This document shows, piece by piece, positions 40,422 to 47,315 of a DNA stretch of 64,000 nucleotides (positions are counted from its first letter, which is position 1; every line of letters starts with the position of its first letter). The notes beneath the pieces are model-generated. The model worked only from the letters and a program-made list of their open reading frames with translations, was not told where the DNA came from and searched no databases. The DNA lies in the NCBI GenBank assembly GCA_029258795.1, contig JAPDKB010000007.1, positions 119,070-183,069 of the forward strand, read 5' to 3'. A program made the position numbers and the translations under genes. This stretch comes from an archaeon (lineage in GTDB: Archaea; EX4484-52; WAPT01).

Positions 40422-41375
40422 ATGAACGAGAAAGGGCTTGCCGAGAAACTAGAGCTCTTCAAGAAAACGCTCAGAAGACAGCATTACGGTATCGTGGGGA
40501 ATCATTCAGCAGTGAAGGTCTGCGAGTGGACGAAAAAGAGCATAAAGAACGAAGGAGTGTGTTACAAGGAGAAGTTCTACTACAGGCATTACGGAATACA
40601 GAGCCACACATGCCTGCAGATGAGTCCCGCTGCCTTTTTCTGCCCGAATCGCTGTATTTACTGCTGGCGCGCCATAGAGCAGACGGTAAGCCAGGATATG
40701 AAGGATTTTCCTTATCTTGATGAACCTTCCACCATAATCGATGGTTGTATAGAAGCACACAGGAAACTGCTTTCCGGCCTGAAGGGGTATGAGGGCACGG
40801 ACATGAAGAAATGGGAGGAAGCGCAGAATCCGAAAAATGCTGCCATCAGTTTGATAGGCGAGCCCACAGCATATCCCCTCATATCCGAGCTGATAAAGGA
40901 ATTTCGCAGGCGCGGATTCACAACCTTCCTCGTTACCAACGGCCAGTTTCCGGAACGGCTGGAAGGGCTGGAAGAGAAGCCCACGCAGCTCTACCTCTCG
41001 CTCGATGCTCCAAATCCAGAGATTTACAAGAAGGTGGATTGCCCGACCTTTCCGGATTTCTGGGAGCGATTGATGAGAACTGTGGAGTTTCTGTCGGGTT
41101 ATGAGGGTAGGAAGTGTGTGAGGCTGACCATGATAAAAGGATACAACACCTCAAACTGGGAGGAGTATGCAAAGCTGATAGAAAAAATAAATCCGCACTT
41201 TGTGGAAGTCAAAGCGTACATGTACCTCGGCTTCTCGCGCTACCGGCTGAAGGAGGAGAACATGCCGTACCACCACGATATAATAGAGTACGCGTCAAAG
41301 CTCAACGAATACCTGAACTACAGGTGGGCCGGAGAGGATGAGAGGAGCAGGGTTGTGTTGTTGAGCAGGGTGTGA
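40422..41375 (+). CDS. taw1: tRNA 4-demethylwyosine synthase Taw1
   Basis: Radical SAM enzyme of archaeal wyosine synthesis at G37 of tRNA-Phe. The product is about 317 aa. The cluster motif is in FCPNRCIYCWRAIE near residue 76; TYW1 family features include SLIGEPTAYPLISELIKEFRRRG, LYLSLDAPNPEIYKKVDCP and FVEVKAYMYLGFSRYRL. ATG 40422 is favoured because CAATTAAAACT is about 28 nt upstream and the track's 21-residue extension is atypical. The last 34 coding bases before the final codons are repeated after the AbiE genes, so the current 3' end appears to have been supplied by an inserted element. Confidence 0.94.
   Translation: MNEKGLAEKLELFKKTLRRQHYGIVGNHSAVKVCEWTKKSIKNEGVCYKEKFYYRHYGIQSHTCLQMSPAAFFCPNRCIYCWRAIEQTVSQDMKDFPYLDEPSTIIDGCIEAHRKLLSGLKGYEGTDMKKWEEAQNPKNAAISLIGEPTAYPLISELIKEFRRRGFTTFLVTNGQFPERLEGLEEKPTQLYLSLDAPNPEIYKKVDCPTFPDFWERLMRTVEFLSGYEGRKCVRLTMIKGYNTSNWEEYAKLIEKINPHFVEVKAYMYLGFSRYRLKEENMPYHHDIIEYASKLNEYLNYRWAGEDERSRVVLLSRV
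41323..41356 (+). repeat. 34-bp direct repeat, copy 1 (inside taw1)
   Basis: GGTGGGCCGGAGAGGATGAG... matches 42983-43016 at 33 of 34 positions (A at 41341 versus G at 43001). It encodes WAGEDERSRVV of Taw1. Candidate recombination core bounding the AbiE module. Confidence 0.85.
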
Positions 41376-41396
41376 AGTTAGAGTTTAGCTTCAATT

Positions 41397-41435
41397 TATG
41401 TAACAAACATTAGTTTTTTTAAAACTTGTTACATA
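41397..41435 (+). promoter_or_regulatory. Operator-promoter of the AbiE module
   Basis: TATGTAACAA (41397-41406) and TTGTTACATA (41426-41435) are perfect 10-bp inverses that flank a TATA-like TTTTTTTAAAAC, 11 bases before the abiEi ATG. AbiEi-type antitoxins are known to autorepress by binding inverted repeats at their promoter, and this site fits that scheme. Confidence 0.7.
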
Positions 41436-41445
41436 AATAACAAGC

Positions 41446-42075
41446 ATGAAAAAATTCACGAAATACGTACTCTCCGTATTTGGAGGAAGGGTTGTTACAA
41501 GGGAAGAAATGGAAAAGGCATGCAAAAGATTCGGAGAAGATGCACGCAGGGCTATAAACTTCATGATATCCTACGGTTATCTGATAAGAATTCTCCGCGG
41601 ACTCTACTACGTCAGAACCATTGAGGAATTCAGCACGCGGAAAAGCATCGACACACTGAAACTAATCTCAATGGGAATGAAAAAGCTTGGAGTGAACTGG
41701 TACTTCGGATTGAACACGGCCTTGAGGTTGAACGGAGCCACGCACGAGTTCTTCCCCGTGATCCACGTGCTGAGCGATTCTATCTACAGACCCAAGATCG
41801 TGAAGATTAACGGAGAGGATGTTAAGTTCATAAAGCTGAAGAAAGAGCTCTTCGGTTTCGGGGTTGTTGAGAAGGATGGAGTGAGGTATTCGGATATGGA
41901 AAAGACCTTGCTTGATATGGTTTATCTTTCGAGATACCGATCAGTACCTGAGGAGAGGATAATTGCACTCCTGAAAGAGTACAGAAAAGAAGTGAAAAGG
42001 AAAAAGCTCGCGGAGTACCTTCGCCTCTATCCGAAGAGCGTGAGGAGAGTAGTTGAAAATGCCGGACTTGTCTGA
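41446..42075 (+). CDS. abiEi: AbiEi-like antitoxin
   Basis: A 209-aa protein with an N-terminal winged helix (FGGRVVTREEMEKACKRFGEDARRAINFMISYGYLIRILRGLYYVR, residues about 13-57) and the AbiEi C-terminal region (WYFGLNTALRLNGATHEF, then GVRYSDMEKTLLDMVYLSRYR). In type IV AbiE systems this protein represses the operon and counteracts the nucleotidyltransferase toxin. Its end overlaps the abiEii start by 17 bases, so translation is coupled. A palindromic operator lies immediately upstream. The module is bounded by copies of the taw1 3' end. Confidence 0.85.
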   Translation: MKKFTKYVLSVFGGRVVTREEMEKACKRFGEDARRAINFMISYGYLIRILRGLYYVRTIEEFSTRKSIDTLKLISMGMKKLGVNWYFGLNTALRLNGATHEFFPVIHVLSDSIYRPKIVKINGEDVKFIKLKKELFGFGVVEKDGVRYSDMEKTLLDMVYLSRYRSVPEERIIALLKEYRKEVKRKKLAEYLRLYPKSVRRVVENAGLV

Positions 42076-42970
42076 GTTCGTTGCCTTCGTGGCGGAGAAA
42101 TCGGGGATTCGAAAACCTTCGCTGATTGAGAGGGACGTGATTATACACGGAATACTTAAAGAACTCAATTCAGCATTCGGCGATGCGTATCTCTTCAAGG
42201 GCGGAAGCTGTCTGGTGAAGTGCTACTTTGGCTATTACCGCTTCAGCGTTGATCTTGACTTCACGTGGAGGAGACAGGAGACATGGAAGAATCTGGGAAA
42301 GAAGGATCTGAGAAGGAAGCTTGTGGAGCAGGCTGAAAGATTCGGCTCGATTCTTGAAGGAATCGCACATGGCATGGAACTTGACTTCAGATGTGATTTG
42401 AAGAACAGAAATTATACGGAGTTCGGGAGCGGGAGCAGAATGGCTACTTTCAAACTCTGGAGGGGGAGCGAGATGGTCAAGATTCAGGTTAATTTTGTTG
42501 AGAAACTTCTCTTCCCTCCCGAGAATGCTGTTGCGAAAACTCTTCTCACAGGCAGAGAGATCGGCGATGAGGATAAAGCTTACTTCCGTGAATTTCTGGA
42601 ATTCTACCAGCCTGTGAAAGTTTCTGCTTACAGTATTGAGGAGATTCTGTGTGAGAAGATGCGTGCAATTCTAACGAGGCAGGCGATGAAGCTGAGAGAT
42701 ATATATGACGTGTTCATGATCTGGAAAGCCGGAGTGAGGATTGAGGAGCTGAAGGATGCGATTCTGGAAAAAATAAGGTTCGCGATGAGATTCAAAAAGT
42801 ACAGGGATGCTCTTAAAGCCAGCATGGAGACTCTCAACCTTGAAAGCATTCTCGAAGACCCTGCTGAGATGGAAATGTTTGTGGTGAAACCAACGGAAGA
42901 ATTCTATTCCTTTGCAGGTGAGCTGGAGAGCTTCCTGAAAGAGGTTGCGCGTGAAGTTTCAACAAAGTGA
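42059..42970 (+). CDS. abiEii: AbiEii-like nucleotidyltransferase toxin
   Basis: A 303-aa nucleotidyltransferase of the AbiEii/DUF1814 type. Motif I is LFKGGSCLVKCYFGYYRFSVDLDFTW (the GGS then DxD pattern) near residue 45. Downstream are KIQVNFVEKL and the helical core YSIEEILCEKMRAILTRQAMKLRDIYDVFMIW, a family hallmark. Characterised members transfer nucleotides to tRNA or other targets and halt growth, often during phage infection. ATG 42059 is preferred over the track start at 42053. It is the last gene before the displaced taw1 tail. Confidence 0.88.
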   Translation: MPDLSEFVAFVAEKSGIRKPSLIERDVIIHGILKELNSAFGDAYLFKGGSCLVKCYFGYYRFSVDLDFTWRRQETWKNLGKKDLRRKLVEQAERFGSILEGIAHGMELDFRCDLKNRNYTEFGSGSRMATFKLWRGSEMVKIQVNFVEKLLFPPENAVAKTLLTGREIGDEDKAYFREFLEFYQPVKVSAYSIEEILCEKMRAILTRQAMKLRDIYDVFMIWKAGVRIEELKDAILEKIRFAMRFKKYRDALKASMETLNLESILEDPAEMEMFVVKPTEEFYSFAGELESFLKEVAREVSTK

Positions 42971-42981
42971 AGTGAAAAATC

Positions 42982-43035
42982 CGGTGGGCCGGAGAGGATG
43001 GGAGGAGCAGGGTTGTTCTCCTCTCAAGAATTTAA
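42982..43035 (+). pseudogene. Displaced 3' end of taw1
   Basis: Reads [17 protein letters not shown] then TAA. The intact taw1 ends [17 protein letters not shown] then TGA. The first 34 bases are nearly identical, but the final codons use different synonyms (GTT CTC CTC TCA AGA against GTG TTG TTG AGC AGG). This is the pattern of an original gene end left behind after an element replaced it. It overlaps the convergent trm56 stop region. Confidence 0.8.
42983..43016 (+). repeat. 34-bp direct repeat, copy 2 (after abiEii)
   Basis: Second copy of the taw1 3'-end core, 33/34 identical to 41323-41356. It marks the right boundary of the inserted AbiE segment. Confidence 0.85.
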
Positions 43036-43554
43036 TTTAACAACCTTCTTTCCTTTTTTCTGCGGCACCACTTTGATCTTCGCGCCCTCGAAATCTTCCT
43101 TCAGTTTTCTGTCCATGAGCTCATACAGAAAGATGGCCAGAGCTCCCACTTCGCTGTGTGGCTGGTTGCCGATTGCAAGGTTGTAATCCGCCATTCCATA
43201 AATCCCGGCAGGAACTTTCTCGCTTCCTACTATAACGCAGATGTCCCTGCTCTTAAACTTTCCCCTTATCTCCTTCATCCTTTCTTGGAACGGCACTCCA
43301 TACATAGTAAGGTGAACCTTAATCCCATCAAACTTCTCAAGCCACTTTTTCCAGTTCCTCTCATAGCTTATGAAGAAGGGCCCGCCCCACCTTTCAACAA
43401 CATCCTCAACGCTTTTTTCCATCTTCTCGTCTTTCTCGCCAGAATAAACCACACCACTCGCCCCTAAAGCCCTTGCAACAAGAGCAACATGCGTGCTTAT
43501 CCTTTTATCCCTCTCCTTTCTATGTCCCAGCCTTAAAACAAAAACCCGTGCCAT
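43024..43554 (-). CDS. trm56: tRNA (cytidine-56-2'-O)-methyltransferase Trm56
   Basis: SPOUT-class archaeal enzyme methylating C56 in the tRNA T-loop. Family marks are the start [39 protein letters not shown] near residue 82, [42 protein letters not shown] (the SPOUT knot) and a basic tail. Length 176 aa is normal. It lies six bases downstream of the IPK gene on the same strand and probably rides on the mevalonate transcript. Its end overlaps the displaced taw1 tail in the opposite direction. Confidence 0.95.
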   Translation of the reverse strand: MARVFVLRLGHRKERDKRISTHVALVARALGASGVVYSGEKDEKMEKSVEDVVERWGGPFFISYERNWKKWLEKFDGIKVHLTMYGVPFQERMKEIRGKFKSRDICVIVGSEKVPAGIYGMADYNLAIGNQPHSEVGALAIFLYELMDRKLKEDFEGAKIKVVPQKKGKKVVKLNS

Positions 43555-43560
43555 AATCCA

Positions 43561-44391
43561 TCAGCTTCTTATGACCGTGCCCAGCCCTACCTCTCCAAGC
43601 AGCGCGCGCCTCACATACCCTTCCCTGTTGCCGTTTATTATCTCGGCAACGATCCCTTCCAGCTCCATGAGTTCTTCGATCTTCCTGACCATGCCTCCAG
43701 TGACATCAAAATAGGAGGAGCCACCAAGCACTTCAAGCACCTGTTTTAGGTTGTCGCGTGTTATCTCCTTTATGAGCTTTGCGTCCTTGCTCTTCTTCGG
43801 GTCTTTATCGTAGATACCATCAACATCACTTACATGCACCAGCCTGTCTGGCTCGAGATGTTTTGCCAGATGCCTCATTATCTCATCTCCAGATAGTATG
43901 CCCCCTCCAAGTTTTTTATCGTAAGCTGGCACGCCGTAAAGCACGGGAACAAGCCCCACGTGAAGCATACCCTCTATCGCTTTAACATCCATGTGCACGA
44001 GCTTCTCGTTTTCCAGCACGGCTGAAGCAGAGGCCTGCACGGGCACGGCAGGAACATGATAGTTCTGGAGCTCGGCACACACCTTAGCATTAAGCTCGTT
44101 CTGTAAGCGCTGAATCTCTGCAAATCCGAGCAACCTTCTTTCATACTCGTTCTCCTTCAGGATTTTATAAAGAGTGGCAAGCACATGACCGTAGCTTCCA
44201 GCACCATGAATCAGAATGAGTGCAAGGTCCTTCCTTTCACTCCATGCCTCACCTATCTCCTTGGCAAGTCTTTTCAGATTATCTTTGTTCAGAGTGGGCA
44301 TCCACCTGTTCTTGTAGGTTATGATCGAGCCTCCAAGCTTCATGATGATGAACTCGTTAACCTCATGACCGTTAAGCCTGTGAAACCTCAT
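43561..44391 (-). CDS. ipk: Isopentenyl phosphate kinase
   Basis: Converts isopentenyl phosphate to IPP, the last step of the archaeal mevalonate route. Amino-acid-kinase fold: FIIMKLGGSIITYKNRW near residue 16, LALILIHGAGSYGHVLA carrying the substrate-binding His of IPKs, GVPAYDKKLGGGILSGDEIMRHLAKHL, LVHVSDVDGIYDKDP and the final SSYFDVTGGMVRKIEELMEL. About 276 aa. The ATG at 44391 shares one base with the ubiX stop (TGATG), with AGGTGGTG upstream. The next gene is trm56. Confidence 0.95.
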   Translation of the reverse strand: MRFHRLNGHEVNEFIIMKLGGSIITYKNRWMPTLNKDNLKRLAKEIGEAWSERKDLALILIHGAGSYGHVLATLYKILKENEYERRLLGFAEIQRLQNELNAKVCAELQNYHVPAVPVQASASAVLENEKLVHMDVKAIEGMLHVGLVPVLYGVPAYDKKLGGGILSGDEIMRHLAKHLEPDRLVHVSDVDGIYDKDPKKSKDAKLIKEITRDNLKQVLEVLGGSSYFDVTGGMVRKIEELMELEGIVAEIINGNREGYVRRALLGEVGLGTVIRS

Positions 44392-44969
44392 CAGCACCAC
44401 CTCTCGTATTCATAATCAACTCCAAGCAGATCCATCACCTTTCCAACCAAATTTCTGATCATGACCCCAACATCTACCCTCCCATCTCTCTTTCCGTAAA
44501 AGCTCATCACCAGCGGCAGGATTATAGCACCTTCCTCGGCAAGCATGAGCATGTTGCGGAGATGTGCAGCTCTTAGCGGCGTTTCCCTCACGCACAATAC
44601 CAGCTTCCTTTTTTCCTTCAGCGTGACGCTTGCTGCCCTTGCAAGCAGGTTAACCTCAAGCCCCGTCGCTATGGATGCAAGCGTCTTCATGCTGCACGGA
44701 ACAACAACCATCCCGTCATGCTTGAATGTGCCCGACGCCACTGGGGCTTGCAACTCCTGCTCATCATAAACCCTGCATGCAAGCGATTTCAGCTCTTTGG
44801 CAAAGTTTTTTTCATCCATGCCAAGCTCGTGCTGAGCAACCCGGAAAGCTCCGCCTGTCGGAATGGCATGCACTTCCACACTGCATTTCTTCAGAGCTTT
44901 CAGCAGTTCAAGCGCTACGGGCAATCCTGAAGCACCGCTTATCCCGACAACGATCCTTTTCTCAGTCAT
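44391..44969 (-). CDS. ubiX: UbiX flavin prenyltransferase
   Basis: Makes prenylated FMN, the cofactor of UbiD decarboxylases, from FMN and a dimethylallyl donor. The FMN-binding start IVVGISGASGLPVALELLKAL, VVVPCSMKTLASIATGLEVNLLARAASVTLKEKRKLVLCVRETPL and the LAEEGAIILPLVMSFY segment are diagnostic. Length is 192 aa. It lies in the same operon as the UbiD-type enzyme, so cofactor supply and use are coordinated. It overlaps the MazG-like gene upstream by four bases and the IPK start by one. Confidence 0.96.
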   Translation of the reverse strand: MTEKRIVVGISGASGLPVALELLKALKKCSVEVHAIPTGGAFRVAQHELGMDEKNFAKELKSLACRVYDEQELQAPVASGTFKHDGMVVVPCSMKTLASIATGLEVNLLARAASVTLKEKRKLVLCVRETPLRAAHLRNMLMLAEEGAIILPLVMSFYGKRDGRVDVGVMIRNLVGKVMDLLGVDYEYERWC

Positions 44970-45229
44970 ACTTCAGACCCTTGTGTTGTAAGGTATTTCC
45001 TCTCAAATTCTCTGTACATCGCATCTATGCTATCTTTCCTCTCTATTCCGAGCATCTCTAGCACATTCACCAAGCTCTCACGAACATCACTAACTCCTGC
45101 GTCCAAACCAGCATGCCCGACACCGCTCTTCCTCCCCTTCACCAATCGATACAACTCCCTAACCTCTTCTACCACATACTTGCTAACCTTAACTCCATTC
45201 CATCCGTACTGGTGGTGCACTATGCACAT
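44966..45229 (-). CDS. MazG-like small protein in the mevalonate operon
   Basis: An 87-aa helical protein resembling a single MazG nucleotide-pyrophosphohydrolase domain: QYGWNGVKVSKYVVEEVRELYRLVKGR (an ExxE-like helix), then SDVRESLVNVLEMLGIERKDSIDAMYREFERKY (the E/D helix and typical LGI-xxx-DAM end). One acidic helix appears weaker than in active MazG enzymes. The track start at 45259 is rejected in favour of ATG 45229, which follows GGGAGGTG by six bases. It sits between the dehydratase small subunit and ubiX, overlapping ubiX by four bases. A link to the pathway is suggested by position only. Confidence 0.6.
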   Translation of the reverse strand: MCIVHHQYGWNGVKVSKYVVEEVRELYRLVKGRKSGVGHAGLDAGVSDVRESLVNVLEMLGIERKDSIDAMYREFERKYLTTQGSEV

Positions 45230-45268
45230 TTCCCCCACCTCCCGAAACAACATCAGCATGCGCTACAA

Positions 45269-45685
45269 CTATTCAATCACTTCCACTATGCCTTTCGTGG
45301 CATCAACTCTCACACGCTTAGCATCCTTCAGCTCCTCAATCTTTATGCCGTCCACACAGGGAATGTCAGCGAGTATGCAACCCGTGGCCACTATTGTTTC
45401 AGTTTCCTCGTTTATTATTGCAAGGGGTGCAACCCCATTCTTTTTTAGCCCGTAAATGACGTAAGAGCCAACAGTGCTCCCCTTTCCGTGAGGAAAAACC
45501 AGTATTTTGTTTGCCATGCTCTTTCCATACAACTCATGATCCTTCTCCACCACAGTACCGCTGTTCAAATCCACGCTTCCAAAAAAGCTTATGGGCATGC
45601 TTGTGTAAAGAACCTCGCCTTCCGCCTTACCCTCCATAACGGGATTGCCCTTGAGAACCTTTTTGGCTGTTTTTTCATCAGTCAT
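45269..45685 (-). CDS. Phosphomevalonate dehydratase small subunit (aconitase X swivel)
   Basis: Swivel-domain subunit of the aconitase-X type phosphomevalonate 5-phosphate dehydratase, which makes trans-anhydromevalonate 5-phosphate. Features: VLKGNPVMEGKAEGEVLYTSMPISFFGSVDLNSGTVV near residue 9, the active-site loop VFPHGKGSTVGSYVIYGLKKNGVAPLAII and ATGCILADIPCVDGI. The 138-aa size fits a separate small subunit. It is nine bases downstream of the large subunit, so the two are coexpressed. Confidence 0.94.
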   Translation of the reverse strand: MTDEKTAKKVLKGNPVMEGKAEGEVLYTSMPISFFGSVDLNSGTVVEKDHELYGKSMANKILVFPHGKGSTVGSYVIYGLKKNGVAPLAIINEETETIVATGCILADIPCVDGIKIEELKDAKRVRVDATKGIVEVIE

Positions 45686-45694
45686 ATATCCACC

Positions 45695-46894
45695 TCATTC
45701 AGCAAACTTATCGATGATTCTGGAAATATCATCGAAAAGCACCATCTGTTTGTTCGTGTTTGGCAAATAGAATGCTGCCTTGCCCGAATTAACGGCCACC
45801 TTCTTTATACCAAGCACGTCCAGGGGGGCAACAACAGGGCATGTATCCTCTATGAGCTTTGCTCCTGCTTTTTCCAGCTCTTCACTAATGCCCGCTCGTT
45901 TTGCAATGCTCTTTACGGCCTGGGAAGTGAATATCCACATCGGCACTTTCAGCTTCTTTCCTTTGAGAAGCTCACAAATCTCCCTGATCTCGTTGATGGA
46001 TGCATGAGGACATCCTACGGCTATCAGCTCCACATCCTCAAGCTCAGACGACATGGCTTCGTATGCTTCCTTCAACTCTTTTTCACCCACGTCAATCGTC
46101 TCCTCCACATTTTCAACATCCACACATCCTTTTCTCGCTTCAGGCGTTATCCCCTCAACATGAAAGAGCGCAACAGCCCCGTAAGCGGCAAGAGAAGCCC
46201 CCAAACTTTTGAGCTCGTCTATGCCTGCATGCTTTATGCCAGTGAAATATGGTACGCCCTTACCTTTGGCTTTACCCACCACACAGCCCAGCGCCCCATA
46301 ATCCGAAATGCTTTTCAGTTCAGCATCCACCCTCACCACGAAATTCGGGTTTCTGTTTTCATCCAGATGGAAGCCATAATAAGGAGTCCTGCCTGTGATG
46401 GCTGCTGCAAGGGCTGACGGTCCTCCCTCTCTGTTGGTTCTCGCCCCAACAACGGAATTGGAAAATGCGACTGCAGAACTCTCGCTCCATGCTATGTGCT
46501 CACGAAATCTCGGAAGCATTCCCGCCAGATATGGTGTGCAGGTGCTCGCCACAATAACGCCCATCTTCCTGAAAGCTTCAATAACCCTCTTCTGTTTTTC
46601 AGCAAAATCGGAAGGTATACCTATCTCTTCCCATCCTTCCATAGGCATGCCCGCGGGATTCATGAAGGATGTAACTTTAACTTTCGCGCCCTCGTTTGCA
46701 AATCCTTCAAGAAACTCAAGGCCGGGATCTCCTATGTTTTTGTAGGACACGCCTGCTATCTGCACAGATCTTACCTCAACCATCCTCTCTGCTCCGAACT
46801 TCTCCCCCAGTTTCACGAGCAGCTTCATGCATCTTGCAACCACATTCCCATATTCTCCTTCAAGCATTCTCTCCTCTTCCTTGGTCAGATACAT
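45695..46894 (-). CDS. Phosphomevalonate dehydratase large subunit (aconitase X catalytic)
   Basis: Catalytic subunit (399 aa) of the archaeal dehydratase acting on mevalonate 5-phosphate. It shows the aconitase-X start MYLTKEEERMLEGEYG, the cluster-binding region with IVASTCTPYLAG (Cys), SVVGARTNREGGPSALAAAITGRTPYYG, AVGCPHASINEIREICELL (Cys) and KLIEDTCPVVAPLDVLGIKKVAVNSGKAAFYLP (Cys). Three well-placed cysteines suit a [4Fe-4S] cluster. GGTGGG precedes the ATG. It is followed by the small subunit at nine bases. Confidence 0.95.
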   Translation of the reverse strand: MYLTKEEERMLEGEYGNVVARCMKLLVKLGEKFGAERMVEVRSVQIAGVSYKNIGDPGLEFLEGFANEGAKVKVTSFMNPAGMPMEGWEEIGIPSDFAEKQKRVIEAFRKMGVIVASTCTPYLAGMLPRFREHIAWSESSAVAFSNSVVGARTNREGGPSALAAAITGRTPYYGFHLDENRNPNFVVRVDAELKSISDYGALGCVVGKAKGKGVPYFTGIKHAGIDELKSLGASLAAYGAVALFHVEGITPEARKGCVDVENVEETIDVGEKELKEAYEAMSSELEDVELIAVGCPHASINEIREICELLKGKKLKVPMWIFTSQAVKSIAKRAGISEELEKAGAKLIEDTCPVVAPLDVLGIKKVAVNSGKAAFYLPNTNKQMVLFDDISRIIDKFAE

Positions 46895-46910
46895 GACAAC
46901 CCACCACTCT

Positions 46911-47288
46911 TTATTTGTGCTCTCCCGCTTCTATCGCTTTAACCGTAGCAAGCAAAAGCTTGTCAGCGTTCTCAACCATGAGTTTGATTTCCTCTTCAGT
47001 CGCATCCTCAAGATGGATTCCACCCACACACAACACAGGGGTGTTGAAGTGCTTTGCAAGCTCCTCAGCGAACTTTCTCACCACAACGTCATCCTTGTGT
47101 CCGGGCATGGTGTAAACGCACGAGGGAGTAGCTCTTATTTTACCATCGCCCTTATCGTAAGGTACGGCTATGCACACGCTCCCTATGTGCGGCTTATCTC
47201 CACCACCCACCAGCAGGATTAGGTCATCACCTACCGCACATATCTCCGCCCATACCTGATGTCTTCCCTCTCCCACACTTATTCTCAC
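46911..47288 (-). CDS. LpdD-like protein, possible prenyl-FMN chaperone
   Basis: A 125-aa alpha/beta protein resembling LpdD, the small protein co-encoded with bacterial UbiD-type gallate decarboxylases. Segments are LILLVGGGDKPHIGSVCIAVPY, SCVYTMPGHKDDVVVRKFAEELAKHFNTPVLCVGGIHLEDATEEEIKLMVENADKLL. The GHKDD and GIHxxxATxEEI motifs are the strongest marks. The start is GTG 47288, with GAGGTGAG five bases upstream. It lies directly between the UbiD-type decarboxylase and the dehydratase, so a role in cofactor loading or maturation of that decarboxylase is likely but inferred. Confidence 0.75.
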   Translation of the reverse strand: MRISVGEGRHQVWAEICAVGDDLILLVGGGDKPHIGSVCIAVPYDKGDGKIRATPSCVYTMPGHKDDVVVRKFAEELAKHFNTPVLCVGGIHLEDATEEEIKLMVENADKLLLATVKAIEAGEHK

Positions 47289-47315
47289 TTTGTCTCACCT
47301 CTTTCATGATTTTTA

